Shown here: positions 42,963 through 53,051 of the stretch, one piece after another
How the letters are laid out: each line of letters begins with the position of its first letter
How positions within the stretch are numbered: the stretch's first letter is position 1
Assembly (NCBI GenBank): GCA_963976795.1
Contig: CAXBLT010000006.1
Location: 117,334 to 181,333 of the forward strand
Origin: UBA7359 sp963976795
Lineage (GTDB): Bacteria; Pseudomonadota; Gammaproteobacteria; Eutrophobiales; Eutrophobiaceae
Direction of reading: 5' to 3'
Length of the DNA: 64,000 bases
The notes under the pieces: generated by a model
The model's input: only the letters and a program-made list of their open reading frames with translations
What the model was told of the DNA's origin: nothing
The model's database searches: none
Position numbers and translations under genes: made by a program

Positions 42963-45781
42963 CAAGCATATAATCTGTTCTCACCTTCTCCATCAACATT
43001 TTCTATACACCGATCACATAACTCTGGGTGGAGATCATTTGAGCCAACGTCTTCGCGATGATGCCAGCAACGAATACATTTATCATTTTGAGAAGCACTC
43101 ACAACGATTCCTAAAGGTAATGCCGGGATGCCAATATCACACTTCTTGGCATTTTCAGGAACATCATCATATAGATGAAGTTTTACTTCAGAAGTGATCA
43201 AGACAAAACGAAGTTCACTTTTAAGTTCTTCAAGAAATACGTTCAAACCTGGATCCGCATAAATATCAACCTCGGCATCCAAAGAAGACCCTATAGCGCC
43301 ATCGCTACGTAATGTTTCAAGTTGTTTATTGATCTCATCTCTAATAGAGATGATAGTATCCCACTTAGATTTTCTCTCGCTCGAACCCGCTTCATCGATC
43401 TGAAATTGATACCAATCCTCAAGAAAAACAGAATCCGTTTTTTCTCCAGGGATATATTTCCATATTTCGTCCGCCGTGAAACTCAAGATAGGGGCTAACC
43501 ATCGTGAGAACATTTCAACTATATAATACGTAGCAGTCTGGGCTGACCGTCTACCCAGACTATCTTCTTGCATCGTGTACTGACGATCTTTTGTTATATC
43601 AAGATAGAAACCACCCATTTCAACGACACAAAATTGATGCAACAATTGATAGATCAAATGAAATTCAAAGTTATTGTATGCCGTTATAATTTCTTCTTGT
43701 AAACGCAGGCAATGTTCTATAGCCCATTTATCCAGTTCCAACATCTCTGAATAGGCAACACTATTATTCTCAGGCTCAAAATCATTTAGATTAGACAATA
43801 AATATCGTGCCGTATTACGAATACGTCGATATGCATCCGCCATGCGTTTAAGAATTTCATCTGATACATTCATTTCAGTACGATAATCCGCCGAAGCTAC
43901 CCAGAGGCGTAAAATATCCGCACCTAATGCATTCATCACTTTCTGCGGAGCAACAACATTCCCCTTTGACTTTGACATCTTCATGCCTTTGGCATCAACA
44001 GTGAAACCATGTGTCACTACATTAAGATATGGTTTTTCGCCATTATTCATTGCAACAGAAGTTAGTAGTGATGACTGGAACCAACCACGGTGTTGATCAG
44101 AACCTTCCAGATATAAATCAGCCGGAAAATGTAAATCTTTCTTGTCGTTCAATACACTGTAATGTGTGACACCTGAATCAAACCAAACATCCAGGGTATC
44201 TATCACTTTTGCATATTGTTCAGCTACATCACCCAGTAAACTCGATGCATCCAATTCAAACCATGCATCAATACCCTTTTCTTCAATAAGCGCAGCGACC
44301 TGTTCAATCAGAGCCGGTGTATCCGGATGTAACTCTTGTGTCTCGCGATGAATAAAGACCGCAATTGGCACTCCCCATGTTCGTTGTCGCGAAATGCACC
44401 AGTCAGGCCGGTTTTCTATCATGCCGTAGATACGTTCTTCACCCCAACCGGGTAACCAGTTGACACCTTTAACTGCCGCTAACGCTTGTTGGCGTAGACC
44501 ATTACCATCCATGCTAATAAACCATTGCGGTGTAGCACGAAAAATAATCGGTGTTTTATGACGCCAACAATGAGGGTAGCTATGCTGTATTGATTCGTGA
44601 TGAAGTAAGGCTCCCTTACCTTCTAACACGTTCAATACAGAAGCATTCGCCTTGAATACATGTTCTCCAGCAAAGAGCGCTGTGTTAGGTAAGAAGCAAC
44701 CATTATCACCGACAGGATTATCAATCTCTAAGCCATAGCGTAACCCGACAGCATAATCGTCCTGCCCATGACCCGGTGCAGTATGCACAGCTCCGGTACC
44801 GGCCTCTAGCGTGACATGATCGCCCAGGATAATAGGCACTACTCGCTGATAAAAAGGATGTTGTAGCTTCAAGCCTTCAAGTTCCGAACCAAGACAGTTT
44901 CCAAGAACGGTATAATCTTCTATATCACAAAGTGACATAAGAGCTTTATATAAACCTTCAGCCAAAACCAGCGCTTCATCACCCACTTTCACTAATACAT
45001 ATTCAAAACCAGGATTTAAAGCCACCGCCTGGTTTGCAGGCAGAGTCCATGGTGTCGTAGTCCAAATCACGAAAGACAAAGAATCAACATTTGTATTCAC
45101 GTTAAAACACTTTAGTAATGCAGCTTCATCAATTACTGCAAAACGCACATTTATGGCAGGAGACTGTTTATCTTCATATTCAACCTCCGCCTCAGCCAAA
45201 GCCGATCCACAATCGGTGCACCAATGCACAGGTTTTACACCCTTATGTAGATGCCCCGCGTCGATTATTTTTCCGAGTGAGCGGACAATGTTTGCTTCAG
45301 TTTTAAAGTCCATAGTGAGATAGGGATTCTGCCAGTCACCAAGAACACCTAATCGAATAAAATCTGTACGTTGCTTATCAACTTGTTTTTGCGCATATTC
45401 TCGACAAGCATTTCGAAATTTATCGGGTTCAACTTTCACACCTGCCTTACCAATCTTTTTTTCTACCTGTAGTTCAATAGGTAAGCCATGACAATCCCAT
45501 CCCGGAACGTACGGCGCATCCAGACCATTCAAGCTTTGTGATTTAACGATAATGTCTTTAAGGATTTTGTTTACCGCATGACCTATATGTATATCACCGT
45601 TTGCATATGGTGGGCCATCATGCAAAATAAATTTCTTCGCGCCCTCTTTACTTTTACGTATCTGTGCATACAGATCATTTTCCTGCCACTGCTTCAACAT
45701 TTCTGGTTCGCGTTGGGCAAGATTCGCTTTCATAGGAAATGCGGTTTTAGGTAGATTTAATGTATCTTTATAATTCGTCAT
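42962..45781 (-). CDS. ileS: Isoleucyl-tRNA synthetase
   Basis: This 939-residue class I synthetase has the HIGH motif in PPYANGDIHIGHAVNK (~58-73), an editing domain with WTTTPWTLPANQ, and the KMSKS loop in GMKMSKSKGNV. The C-terminal zinc site has CIRCWHHRED...CDRC. Length is as in Escherichia coli IleS (938). It is preceded by ribF (20 bp) and followed by lspA in the usual ribF-ileS-lspA order. Confidence 0.98.
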   Translation of the reverse strand: MTNYKDTLNLPKTAFPMKANLAQREPEMLKQWQENDLYAQIRKSKEGAKKFILHDGPPYANGDIHIGHAVNKILKDIIVKSQSLNGLDAPYVPGWDCHGLPIELQVEKKIGKAGVKVEPDKFRNACREYAQKQVDKQRTDFIRLGVLGDWQNPYLTMDFKTEANIVRSLGKIIDAGHLHKGVKPVHWCTDCGSALAEAEVEYEDKQSPAINVRFAVIDEAALLKCFNVNTNVDSLSFVIWTTTPWTLPANQAVALNPGFEYVLVKVGDEALVLAEGLYKALMSLCDIEDYTVLGNCLGSELEGLKLQHPFYQRVVPIILGDHVTLEAGTGAVHTAPGHGQDDYAVGLRYGLEIDNPVGDNGCFLPNTALFAGEHVFKANASVLNVLEGKGALLHHESIQHSYPHCWRHKTPIIFRATPQWFISMDGNGLRQQALAAVKGVNWLPGWGEERIYGMIENRPDWCISRQRTWGVPIAVFIHRETQELHPDTPALIEQVAALIEEKGIDAWFELDASSLLGDVAEQYAKVIDTLDVWFDSGVTHYSVLNDKKDLHFPADLYLEGSDQHRGWFQSSLLTSVAMNNGEKPYLNVVTHGFTVDAKGMKMSKSKGNVVAPQKVMNALGADILRLWVASADYRTEMNVSDEILKRMADAYRRIRNTARYLLSNLNDFEPENNSVAYSEMLELDKWAIEHCLRLQEEIITAYNNFEFHLIYQLLHQFCVVEMGGFYLDITKDRQYTMQEDSLGRRSAQTATYYIVEMFSRWLAPILSFTADEIWKYIPGEKTDSVFLEDWYQFQIDEAGSSERKSKWDTIISIRDEINKQLETLRSDGAIGSSLDAEVDIYADPGLNVFLEELKSELRFVLITSEVKLHLYDDVPENAKKCDIGIPALPLGIVVSASQNDKCIRCWHHREDVGSNDLHPELCDRCIENVDGEGENRLYA

Positions 45782-45801
45782 TACTGTTCTAGTTTTTATA
45801 A

Positions 45802-46743
45802 TTAATTCGTTATTAAATATTTCTTTAAACTGCTTTTAGTTTTCTCAATATCCTTTCTTATTTGTAAGACTAATTCTTCCTCTGAATCAAAGTTTCCTTC
45901 ACCACGCAATTTTTCCAGTAACTCTACTTGAACCTGTCGACCATACAAATCCTCATCGTAATCCAGAATATGTACTTCCAGAATATCATGTTCACCCTTA
46001 TAAACCGGTCTTGATCCAACGTAGATTACTGCATCCAATGGTTGCTTATCCAAGCCATAAACTCGACCAGAAAAAATTCCGGCTACTGGCGACAAGTAGC
46101 GATGCAATTCTATATTTGCTGTCGCAAACCCAAGTTGTCGACCACGTTTATCTCCATGCACAACGCGTCCACTTATTCTATAAGGTCTGCCTAGTAAATC
46201 GCTCGCCTTCTTCATTTCGCCGTTTGCCAGTAATTGACGAATTAAAGTGCTACTCACTCGTTCACTTTGGCAACTCAAGGTATTTGTCATCTCTATTTCG
46301 AAACCCTTGTCTGCTGCCACATCAACCAAATACTGATAATTTCCCTGACGGTTTTTTCCAAAGTGAAAATCATCACCGATAATTAGCTCTTTAACCGCCA
46401 ATGCATCTAACAGGATATCATCGACAAATTGTTCTGCAGACAAATTGGCAATATGTTCGTTAAACCTAAGACAAACCACTCGATCAATACTGTGACGAGA
46501 AAACTGTTGAAGTTTTTCGCGTAAGCGCGTCAATCGCGACGGTGCTTTTTCTGGAACAAAAAATTCAATAGGCTGTGGTTCAAATATAACTACTGTTGAT
46601 ATTAAACCTGTTTCTTTCGCAATTTTCTTTAGCTGATTCAAAACTTTTTGATGGCCTAAATGGACACCATCAAAATTACCGATTGTCGCCGCGCAAGCCT
46701 TTCTTTGTCGCTGTAAATTATGCAGTCCGCGAATAAATTCCAT
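45802..46743 (-). CDS. ribF: Bifunctional riboflavin kinase/FAD synthetase
   Basis: The 313-residue protein has an N-terminal adenylyltransferase domain (IGNFDGVHLGHQKVL, residues ~22-36; RVSSTLIRQLL) and a C-terminal kinase domain (YRISGRVVHGDKRGRQLGFATANI). It makes FMN and FAD from riboflavin. It lies between murJ (29 bp) and ileS (20 bp), the conserved order in this class. Confidence 0.97.
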   Translation of the reverse strand: MEFIRGLHNLQRQRKACAATIGNFDGVHLGHQKVLNQLKKIAKETGLISTVVIFEPQPIEFFVPEKAPSRLTRLREKLQQFSRHSIDRVVCLRFNEHIANLSAEQFVDDILLDALAVKELIIGDDFHFGKNRQGNYQYLVDVAADKGFEIEMTNTLSCQSERVSSTLIRQLLANGEMKKASDLLGRPYRISGRVVHGDKRGRQLGFATANIELHRYLSPVAGIFSGRVYGLDKQPLDAVIYVGSRPVYKGEHDILEVHILDYDEDLYGRQVQVELLEKLRGEGNFDSEEELVLQIRKDIEKTKSSLKKYLITN

Positions 46744-46772
46744 CAGTCTTTAAAATCCATGAATTATACCGA

Positions 46773-48305
46773 TCAGTGCTGCGCTGTCATCTTCTGCCAT
46801 CGAATACCAGTAATCCATAACATCGTAAAATAACTAATCCCGCCAGCGAATATCCAAAATGATAGTTGGCCTATACGCTGCAACATATTCCAGGCAAACC
46901 ACTGTTCAGGCATAGCAATGCAATAATGGATTAGCAATGCCATTGTACTGACCGCCACTGTGATCTGAATAGCAAATTTGAACCAACCCGACTCTGGTCG
47001 ATAAACGCCCTGTTTCCGTAATAGCCAAAATAACAGAAAGGCCTGTAAGCTTGCCGACAAAGATGTCGCTAACGCCAGCCCAACGTGTGCAAAAAGGTCA
47101 ACTAATAAGAAGTTAAGGCCAATATTTGCAAACATGGCAAACGCCCCGATCTTTACAGGAGTTTTTGTGTCCTGTCTGGAAAAAAAACCGGTCGCAAAAA
47201 CCTTGATCAGAATAAACGCGGGTAAGCCGGCCGAGTAAGCCAGTAAACTTTTTCCGGACATAATAGTGGCATAAGAAGTAAATTCACCATATTGGAACAA
47301 GGTTGCTAATACAGGGATAGCAAGCACAGCTAAGCCTATCGCCGCAGGAACCGCAATGATAAACACCCACCTTAAAGCCCAATCCATCATACTAGAGAAC
47401 TTGTCCGTCTCATTTTTCGCATGTTCGCTAGATAAGTTGGGTAATAAGACCGTTGCCAATGCAATGCCGAAAACGCCAAGCGGAAACTCGACCATCCGAT
47501 CAGAAAAATACAACCAGGAAATACTGCCGTCGACCAGATTAGAAGCAAATATGGTATCAACCAATAAATTTATTTGCACAATAGAGACAGCAAACAAGGT
47601 CGGTAACATCAACTTCAAGATTCGGCAAACACCTTCTTTATCCCTGTTTAATCCAGGACGTGGAAACAATTTAAGCTTCATCAAAAAAGGAAATTGAAAT
47701 AATAACTGGGCAACGCCAGCGATTAAAACACCCCATGCTAAGGCCGTTATCGGCACAGCCATTTTTGGGGCTAACCAAATTGCACAACTGATTAAGGAAA
47801 GATTAAGTAAAACCGGCGTAAATGCGGGGATCGCAAATTGTTTATAGGTATTTAAGATACTAGCCGCGAAGGCCGTCAAAGAAATAAATAAAATATAGGG
47901 AAACGTGATCCTGAGCATGTCAGTAGCGATAACATGTTTAACATCTTCAAAACCCGGGGCAAAGATCATAATAAGTAAAGGCGCGGCAAACACGCCAATC
48001 AACGTAACGGCAAATAAAATCAGTCCAAGCGTCGCGGAAGTTTGATCGATCAGGGCTTTGACAGAATCGCCATCGCGTTGCTCTTTATATTCCGCTAACA
48101 CAGGGATAAATGCTTGTGAGAAACCACCTTCTGCAAACAAGCGTCGTAAAAAATTGGGGATACGAAACGCCACAATAAAGACATCGACACCAGCGCCAGC
48201 ACCAAACAGACGCGCGATCACAACATCTCGTATCAAACCAAAAACACGTGAGATTGTGGTCATTCCGCCTACAGTGAAGGTGGTCTTCAGCAATTTACGA
48301 CTCAT
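46773..48305 (-). CDS. murJ: Lipid II flippase MurJ
   Basis: This 510-residue MOP-superfamily protein has about 14 membrane spans. The N-terminus KTTFTVGGMTTISRVFGLIRDVVIARLFGAG and the FRIPNFLRRLFAEGGFSQAFIPVL block (functional arginines) are characteristic. It flips lipid II to the periplasmic side for peptidoglycan synthesis. It is divergent from rpsT and first of the leftward run murJ-ribF-ileS-lspA-ispH. Confidence 0.97.
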   Translation of the reverse strand: MSRKLLKTTFTVGGMTTISRVFGLIRDVVIARLFGAGAGVDVFIVAFRIPNFLRRLFAEGGFSQAFIPVLAEYKEQRDGDSVKALIDQTSATLGLILFAVTLIGVFAAPLLIMIFAPGFEDVKHVIATDMLRITFPYILFISLTAFAASILNTYKQFAIPAFTPVLLNLSLISCAIWLAPKMAVPITALAWGVLIAGVAQLLFQFPFLMKLKLFPRPGLNRDKEGVCRILKLMLPTLFAVSIVQINLLVDTIFASNLVDGSISWLYFSDRMVEFPLGVFGIALATVLLPNLSSEHAKNETDKFSSMMDWALRWVFIIAVPAAIGLAVLAIPVLATLFQYGEFTSYATIMSGKSLLAYSAGLPAFILIKVFATGFFSRQDTKTPVKIGAFAMFANIGLNFLLVDLFAHVGLALATSLSASLQAFLLFWLLRKQGVYRPESGWFKFAIQITVAVSTMALLIHYCIAMPEQWFAWNMLQRIGQLSFWIFAGGISYFTMLWITGIRWQKMTAQH

Positions 48306-48413
48306 TAGTGTATTTCCATAATCAACATCAATCGTTAAAAAAACAGCCTATCTAGTTGTTTTTTCTTCTAATTACGACAATTCCCGGAAGGATATCATAT
48401 CCTGCCAGAAGCA

Positions 48414-48442
48414 TTGACAAATTGCCCTAATATCCGCATGAT
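48414..48442 (+). promoter_or_regulatory. Sigma-70 promoter for rpsT
   Basis: TTGACA at 48414-48419 and CATGAT at 48437-48442 are separated by 17 bases. The start codon of rpsT lies 37 bases further on. Confidence 0.6.
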
Positions 48443-48478
48443 GTCGCGCCTTTAGAGAATGAATCAGGAGTCTTAAGA

Positions 48479-48739
48479 GTGGCAAATATTGCATCTGCGA
48501 AAAAACGAGCACGTCAGGGCGAAAAACTGCGTTTACATAATGCGAGCCAACGTTCTATGTTTCGCACCCAAATAAAGAAAGTTATTAGTGCTATCGAATC
48601 AAAAGACAAAGAAGCAGCCCAAACTGCTTATCAAGCTGCTGTTCCTGTCATCGATGCAATGGTCTCTAAAGGAATCATTCATAAAAACAAAGCGGCTAGA
48701 CATAAGTCACGATTAAACAATCACGTGAAAGCGCTTTAA
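48479..48739 (+). CDS. rpsT: 30S ribosomal protein S20
   Basis: This 86-residue basic protein with ANIASAKKRARQ at the start and KAARHKSRLNNHVKAL at the end is S20, which binds 16S rRNA early in 30S assembly. The start codon is GTG, eight bases behind AGGAG. Escherichia coli rpsT also uses a non-AUG start, which is part of its feedback control. The gene is monocistronic with its own promoter and terminator. Confidence 0.97.
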   Translation: MANIASAKKRARQGEKLRLHNASQRSMFRTQIKKVISAIESKDKEAAQTAYQAAVPVIDAMVSKGIIHKNKAARHKSRLNNHVKAL

Positions 48740-48762
48740 GGCCCTAATCACAGAATTATATT

Positions 48763-48786
48763 AAAACCGGCTTTTGCCGGTTTTTT
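48763..48786 (+). terminator. Intrinsic terminator after rpsT
   Basis: Arms AAAACCGGC (48763-48771) and GCCGGTTTT (48776-48784) enclose a 4-base loop, and the T-run extends to 48786. It lies 24 bp after the rpsT stop. Confidence 0.92.
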
Positions 48787-48887
48787 TATGTCTAAAAAAC
48801 TAATTTTCAGAGTGCTCCTAAAAATAGTATTTTTTTCGTGAGAGCAAGAAAGCATCGCGCGGAAAAAGTACATTTTTAGGCGTGCTA

Positions 48888-50012
48888 TCAAACCAGTATC
48901 AAATTATCCCGATGTATTAACTCATCTTCATCAAGTTGGCCTAATAGTTTCTCAATCTCATTATTAGATTTACCCATGATTAATTTAGCCTGTACCGAAT
49001 CATAATTCGTTAAACCACGTGCTATTACGCTACCTGTTTTATCAACACAAGCGATTATTTCACCACGTTTAAAATCACCAGAGACCGCACTAATACCGAC
49101 TGGCAATAAACTCTTTCCGTTCCTTGTTAATGCGACAATAGCACCATCGTCCAGCGTGATCGTGCCCTGTACATGAGATTGATTTGCCAACCACTGCTTT
49201 CGCGCTGCGATAGGTTCCTTATTCGTAGTCAGTAATGTCCCGACATTTTCACCATCTGCGATATTAATCAAGATATTGTCATCGTTACCAGATGCAATAA
49301 TCGTTTGTGTACCTGAGCGAGTCGCGATAACTGCAGCTTTTAATTTTGTGCGCATGCCGCCTCTACCCAAGCTACCGCCATCGCCGGCATAAGCTGCCAA
49401 GACTTTATCTCCTGCTTTCCCTTCCTCAATTAATTTGGCCGTACTATCAAGCCTTGGGTTAGCAGTGAACAAACCTTTTTGATCTGTTAATAAAACAAGC
49501 AATTCTGCATCTATCAGGTTTGCCACCAATGCTGCCAGGGTATCATTATCCCCTAAGCGAATTTCATCCGTTGCAACTGAATCATTTTCATTAACAATTG
49601 GCGCAACACCTAAACTCAACAAGGTATTTAAACTCGTTCGCGCATTAAGATAGCGCACCCGATTAGCAATATCATCGTGCGTTAATAAGATCTGCGCTGT
49701 ATGTTTACCGTATTTTTGAAAACAGACTTCATATGCCTGAATCAATCCCATCTGCCCTACGGCAGCAGCGGCTTGTAATTCATGGATAATATTAGGCCTT
49801 GTTTTCCAGCCTAATCGTGCAACACCTTCCGCAACTGCACCAGAGGAAACAATGACTATTTCAATACCTCGTTCATTAAGTGCGACTATTTGCTTGACCC
49901 AATTGTCCAGCAACTCGTGTTTAAGTCCACAACCATTATCCGTTAGTAAGGCACTGCCTATTTTTACAACCCAACGCCGTGTGTTTTTTAATTTTTTTCG
50001 ATCGTCACTCAC
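48888..50012 (-). CDS. proB: Glutamate 5-kinase
   Basis: This 374-residue enzyme phosphorylates glutamate for proline synthesis. The amino-acid kinase domain (VVKIGSALLTDNG; VSSGAVAEGV; NENDSVATDEIRLGDNDTLAALVA; GRGGMRTKLKAA) is followed by a C-terminal PUA domain (~280-365). The start is GTG at 50010-50012 with AGGA upstream. It follows obgE, as in Pseudomonas. No proA gene is adjacent. Confidence 0.96.
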   Translation of the reverse strand: MSDDRKKLKNTRRWVVKIGSALLTDNGCGLKHELLDNWVKQIVALNERGIEIVIVSSGAVAEGVARLGWKTRPNIIHELQAAAAVGQMGLIQAYEVCFQKYGKHTAQILLTHDDIANRVRYLNARTSLNTLLSLGVAPIVNENDSVATDEIRLGDNDTLAALVANLIDAELLVLLTDQKGLFTANPRLDSTAKLIEEGKAGDKVLAAYAGDGGSLGRGGMRTKLKAAVIATRSGTQTIIASGNDDNILINIADGENVGTLLTTNKEPIAARKQWLANQSHVQGTITLDDGAIVALTRNGKSLLPVGISAVSGDFKRGEIIACVDKTGSVIARGLTNYDSVQAKLIMGKSNNEIEKLLGQLDEDELIHRDNLILV

Positions 50013-50109
50013 TTATCTTGTCCTGGCTAAACTAAAAACCTTAGCGGTTCTCCTTTAAATCTGCGTTCAAAATATTATTTAATGTTAAATTTAATTCAAT
50101 AATTATGTT

Positions 50110-51135
50110 TTAGACCTGCTCATCTGAGATTTCTGGTTTCATTATCCAATCATGTATCGCATAAGTTAACTTCTTACAGCCGTCCTTTGTGACAGCGGAA
50201 ATAACGAAGATATTATGTTCATATTTCATATTAGTCCGTAATTCTTCTATCAACTCATCAAACAATTCAGCAGGCAGGACATCTGACTTATTTAAGACTA
50301 ACCAACGTTCTTTCTGCGATAGTGCTTCATCGTAACGTTTCAATTCCGCTTCAATTGTTTTGATATCTTTAAACACCTGTTCTGGGTCATTACTGGCATC
50401 CACAATATGTAACAATAAATTTGTCCGACTTAAGTGTTTTAAAAATTCTATTCCAAGTCCGGTCCCGTCCGCAGCGCCCTCAATCAAACCGGGAATATCT
50501 GCAATCACAAAACTTTTTTCAGTATCCACTCTTACTACACCCAGATTTGGATACATGGTCGTAAACGGATAATCTGCGACCTTTGGTGTTGCCGACGATA
50601 CCGCACGTATGAAACTTGATTTACCTGCATTCGGTATCCCAAGCAAACCTACGTCAGCCAGGACTTGCAATTCAAGACGCAAGTTTCTGGATTCACCTAC
50701 CGAGCCCTGCGTTGTTTGTCTAGGCGAACGATTTGTACTGCTTTTAAATCGTGCGTTCCCCAGCCCATGAAATCCACCTTGCGCTACTAGCAGTTCATCT
50801 CCGTTGTTAACTAAATCACCAATTAATTCGTCAGTATCATCGTCATAAACCAGAGTCCCCGATGGTATTTTTATATACAGATCATCCGACTTTTTACCGA
50901 TGCGATCCCGGCCAGCCCCTGGCTGCCCATTCTTAGCGCGATACAAACGACTATGACGAAAATCTACCAGGGTATTCAACCCTTCATCGACAAACAAAAA
51001 GACACTGCCACCATCACCACCATCACCACCATCAGGTCCACCTTTTGGGATAAATTTTTCGCGACGGAAACTGAGGCATCCATCGCCACCCTTACCTGCT
51101 TCGACACGAATCGTTGCTTCGTCAACAAACTTCAT
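50110..51135 (-). CDS. obgE: GTPase ObgE/CgtA
   Basis: This 341-residue protein starts with the Obg fold (MKFVDEATIRVEAGKGGDGCLSFRREKF), rich in glycine (GGPDGGDGGDGGSV). The GTPase domain follows, with GIPNAGKSSFI (P-loop, ~166), DIPGLIEGA and NKSD. It takes part in 50S assembly and stress control. It is downstream of rplU-rpmA, but a terminator lies in between, so it may have its own promoter or depend on read-through. Confidence 0.97.
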   Translation of the reverse strand: MKFVDEATIRVEAGKGGDGCLSFRREKFIPKGGPDGGDGGDGGSVFLFVDEGLNTLVDFRHSRLYRAKNGQPGAGRDRIGKKSDDLYIKIPSGTLVYDDDTDELIGDLVNNGDELLVAQGGFHGLGNARFKSSTNRSPRQTTQGSVGESRNLRLELQVLADVGLLGIPNAGKSSFIRAVSSATPKVADYPFTTMYPNLGVVRVDTEKSFVIADIPGLIEGAADGTGLGIEFLKHLSRTNLLLHIVDASNDPEQVFKDIKTIEAELKRYDEALSQKERWLVLNKSDVLPAELFDELIEELRTNMKYEHNIFVISAVTKDGCKKLTYAIHDWIMKPEISDEQV

Positions 51136-51210
51136 GAGCTACCTTTGCATTTCGTTCCATTAGGATGGTTATCCAATTTAAAATATTATTTTACTGTCTC
51201 ACAAATAAAA

Positions 51211-51231
51211 AACCCCGCCAGTGGCGGGGTT
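51211..51231 (-). terminator. Intrinsic terminator after rpmA
   Basis: AACCCCGCC-AGT-GGCGGGGTT is a perfect GC-rich hairpin flanked by A-rich and T-rich runs on the two sides, so it works in both directions. It separates rplU-rpmA from obgE. Confidence 0.92.
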
Positions 51232-51252
51232 TTTTAGAAAACCTGATGAGAC

Positions 51253-51510
51253 CTAGCCCGCGACTACGTCTACAAACGTCCGATTTTTGGGGCCACGTTG
51301 ATTAAATTCAACTTTACCTTCAGACACGGCAAATATCGTGTGGTCATGTCCCAACCCAACGTTTAATCCTGGGTGATATTTAGTCCCACGTTGACGAATA
51401 ATAATATTCCCCGCATCAACCTGTTCACCACCAAATTTTTTAACGCCCAGACGCTTGGATTGTGAATCACGTCCGTTTCTAGTACTACCACCTGCTTTCT
51501 TATGAGCCAT
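51253..51510 (-). CDS. rpmA: 50S ribosomal protein L27
   Basis: The 85-residue protein begins MAHKKAGGSTRNGRDSQSKR and has IIRQRGTKYHPG, both diagnostic of L27, whose N-terminal tail reaches the peptidyl-transferase centre. It follows rplU by 16 bp in the standard operon. Confidence 0.98.
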   Translation of the reverse strand: MAHKKAGGSTRNGRDSQSKRLGVKKFGGEQVDAGNIIIRQRGTKYHPGLNVGLGHDHTIFAVSEGKVEFNQRGPKNRTFVDVVAG

Positions 51511-51526
51511 TGTTACACTCCAATTC

Positions 51527-51841
51527 TTAGTTTGCTGCTATTTCGGTTATAGAGATCTCGGTATAGGCCTGACGATGCCCCATCTGCTTACGATGGTGCT
51601 TACGGCGACGAAATTTAACGATCTTAATCTTGGGACCTCGACCATGACTTTCGACTGTAGCACTTACCTTGGCACCTTTTACTAGCGGTGTTCCAACAGT
51701 GACGTTCTCGCCATCAACAAGCATCAACACATCGTCAATCTTGATGTCTTTACCTGCTTCAGCGTCGATCTTCTCAACTTTGAGCTTATCGCCCTTTTCT
51801 ACCTTATACTGCTTGCCACCGGACTTGATTACCGCGTACAT
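51527..51841 (-). CDS. rplU: 50S ribosomal protein L21
   Basis: This 104-residue protein has MYAVIKSGGKQYKVEKGDKL at the start and KFRRRKHHRKQMGHRQAYT near the end, as in L21, which binds 23S rRNA. It is the first gene of rplU-rpmA and divergent from ispB, the common arrangement in gammaproteobacteria. Confidence 0.98.
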   Translation of the reverse strand: MYAVIKSGGKQYKVEKGDKLKVEKIDAEAGKDIKIDDVLMLVDGENVTVGTPLVKGAKVSATVESHGRGPKIKIVKFRRRKHHRKQMGHRQAYTEISITEIAAN

Positions 51842-51949
51842 CTTGATTCTCCATACCTAGCACGATTGTGCACATTCAACAAAGGGGGCAGATTCTAAGA
51901 AATTCAACAGGTGGTGACAAGGTAAGAATGTTAAAATTTGCAAATATCC

Positions 51950-51978
51950 TTGAAATAACCGTCTTTGGGCAGTATTTT
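51950..51978 (+). promoter_or_regulatory. Candidate sigma-70 promoter for ispB
   Basis: TTGAAA (51950-51955) and TATTTT (51973-51978) are separated by 17 bases in the rplU/ispB divergent region. Confidence 0.45.
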
Positions 51979-52026
51979 CCACCCGGTTTTATTAAATTTC
52001 AATAACTTAATACAAATATCAGAACT

Positions 52027-53034
52027 GTGAAACAAAACGACGCAACGGCTGAAAAGCATGAAATCATGAATATTGAACAAATTCGAGAGCTTATCTCTAC
52101 TGATATGACTCGGGTAAACAGCTTAATAGAAAAGAGCTTGTACTCAGAAGTTGGACTTATTGACCAGTTGGGACATTACATTATTAATAGTGGCGGGAAA
52201 CGTCTGCGTCCTGCCGTTGTTTTACTGAGTTCTCGGGTTTTTTCCTATCAAGGCGAGCAAAATATTAATTTAGCAGCAATTATCGAATTTATACATACTG
52301 CCACACTATTACACGATGATGTTGTCGATGCTTCATTACTAAGGCGTGGTCATGCTACAGCCAATCAACGTTGGGGAAATGAAGCAAGTGTACTGGTTGG
52401 CGATTTCGTCTATTCTCGCGCCTTCCAGATGATGGTCAATATAGATTCCATGCGTGTCATGAAAATCCTCTCCGAAGCGACTAACACCATCGCCGAAGGT
52501 GAAGTACAACAACTTATCAATCGTCATGATCCGGAAACTAGTAAAGAGAATTACCTGAAAGTTATTCGAAATAAAACTGCCAAATTATTCGAAGCGGCAG
52601 CACATTTGGGTGCTGTTATTTCAAATAGATCTGAAAAGGAAGAACAAGCAATGGCGGCTTATGGCCGACACCTCGGCACCGCATTCCAGTTAATTGATGA
52701 TGTATTTGATTACAATTCAACTCCCGATGAACTAGGTAAAAACATTGGTGATGACCTTGCCGAAGGAAAACCCACACTACCCTTGTTATACGCTATGTGG
52801 CATAGCAATGAAGATGATGCTCAAAAAATCCGTGACGCCATAGAAAATGGCGGCTTAGAGCACATTGACCAAATCAAGTCCGCCATAAATTCTACTGGCG
52901 CGATTTCATACACAGCTAAAATCGCCAACGAAGAATCCGAATTAGCTATCGATGCCATCAAAGAACTACCTCCATCTGAATATCTTGATGCACTTTTTGC
53001 TTTGGCAAGGTTTTCTGTTGAACGTCAATACTAA
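52027..53034 (+). CDS. ispB: Octaprenyl-diphosphate synthase
   Basis: This trans-long-chain prenyl synthase of 335 residues extends farnesyl diphosphate for the ubiquinone side chain. Both Asp-rich motifs are present: LLHDDVVDASLLRRG (~97-111) and QLIDDVFDY. The frame opens with GTG at 52027. An ATG at 52066 (MNIEQIREL) matches the usual N-terminus of IspB better and may be the real start. Divergent from rplU, as in related genomes. Confidence 0.93.
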   Translation: MKQNDATAEKHEIMNIEQIRELISTDMTRVNSLIEKSLYSEVGLIDQLGHYIINSGGKRLRPAVVLLSSRVFSYQGEQNINLAAIIEFIHTATLLHDDVVDASLLRRGHATANQRWGNEASVLVGDFVYSRAFQMMVNIDSMRVMKILSEATNTIAEGEVQQLINRHDPETSKENYLKVIRNKTAKLFEAAAHLGAVISNRSEKEEQAMAAYGRHLGTAFQLIDDVFDYNSTPDELGKNIGDDLAEGKPTLPLLYAMWHSNEDDAQKIRDAIENGGLEHIDQIKSAINSTGAISYTAKIANEESELAIDAIKELPPSEYLDALFALARFSVERQY

Positions 53035-53051
53035 TTTTATTCTACTTGCTT

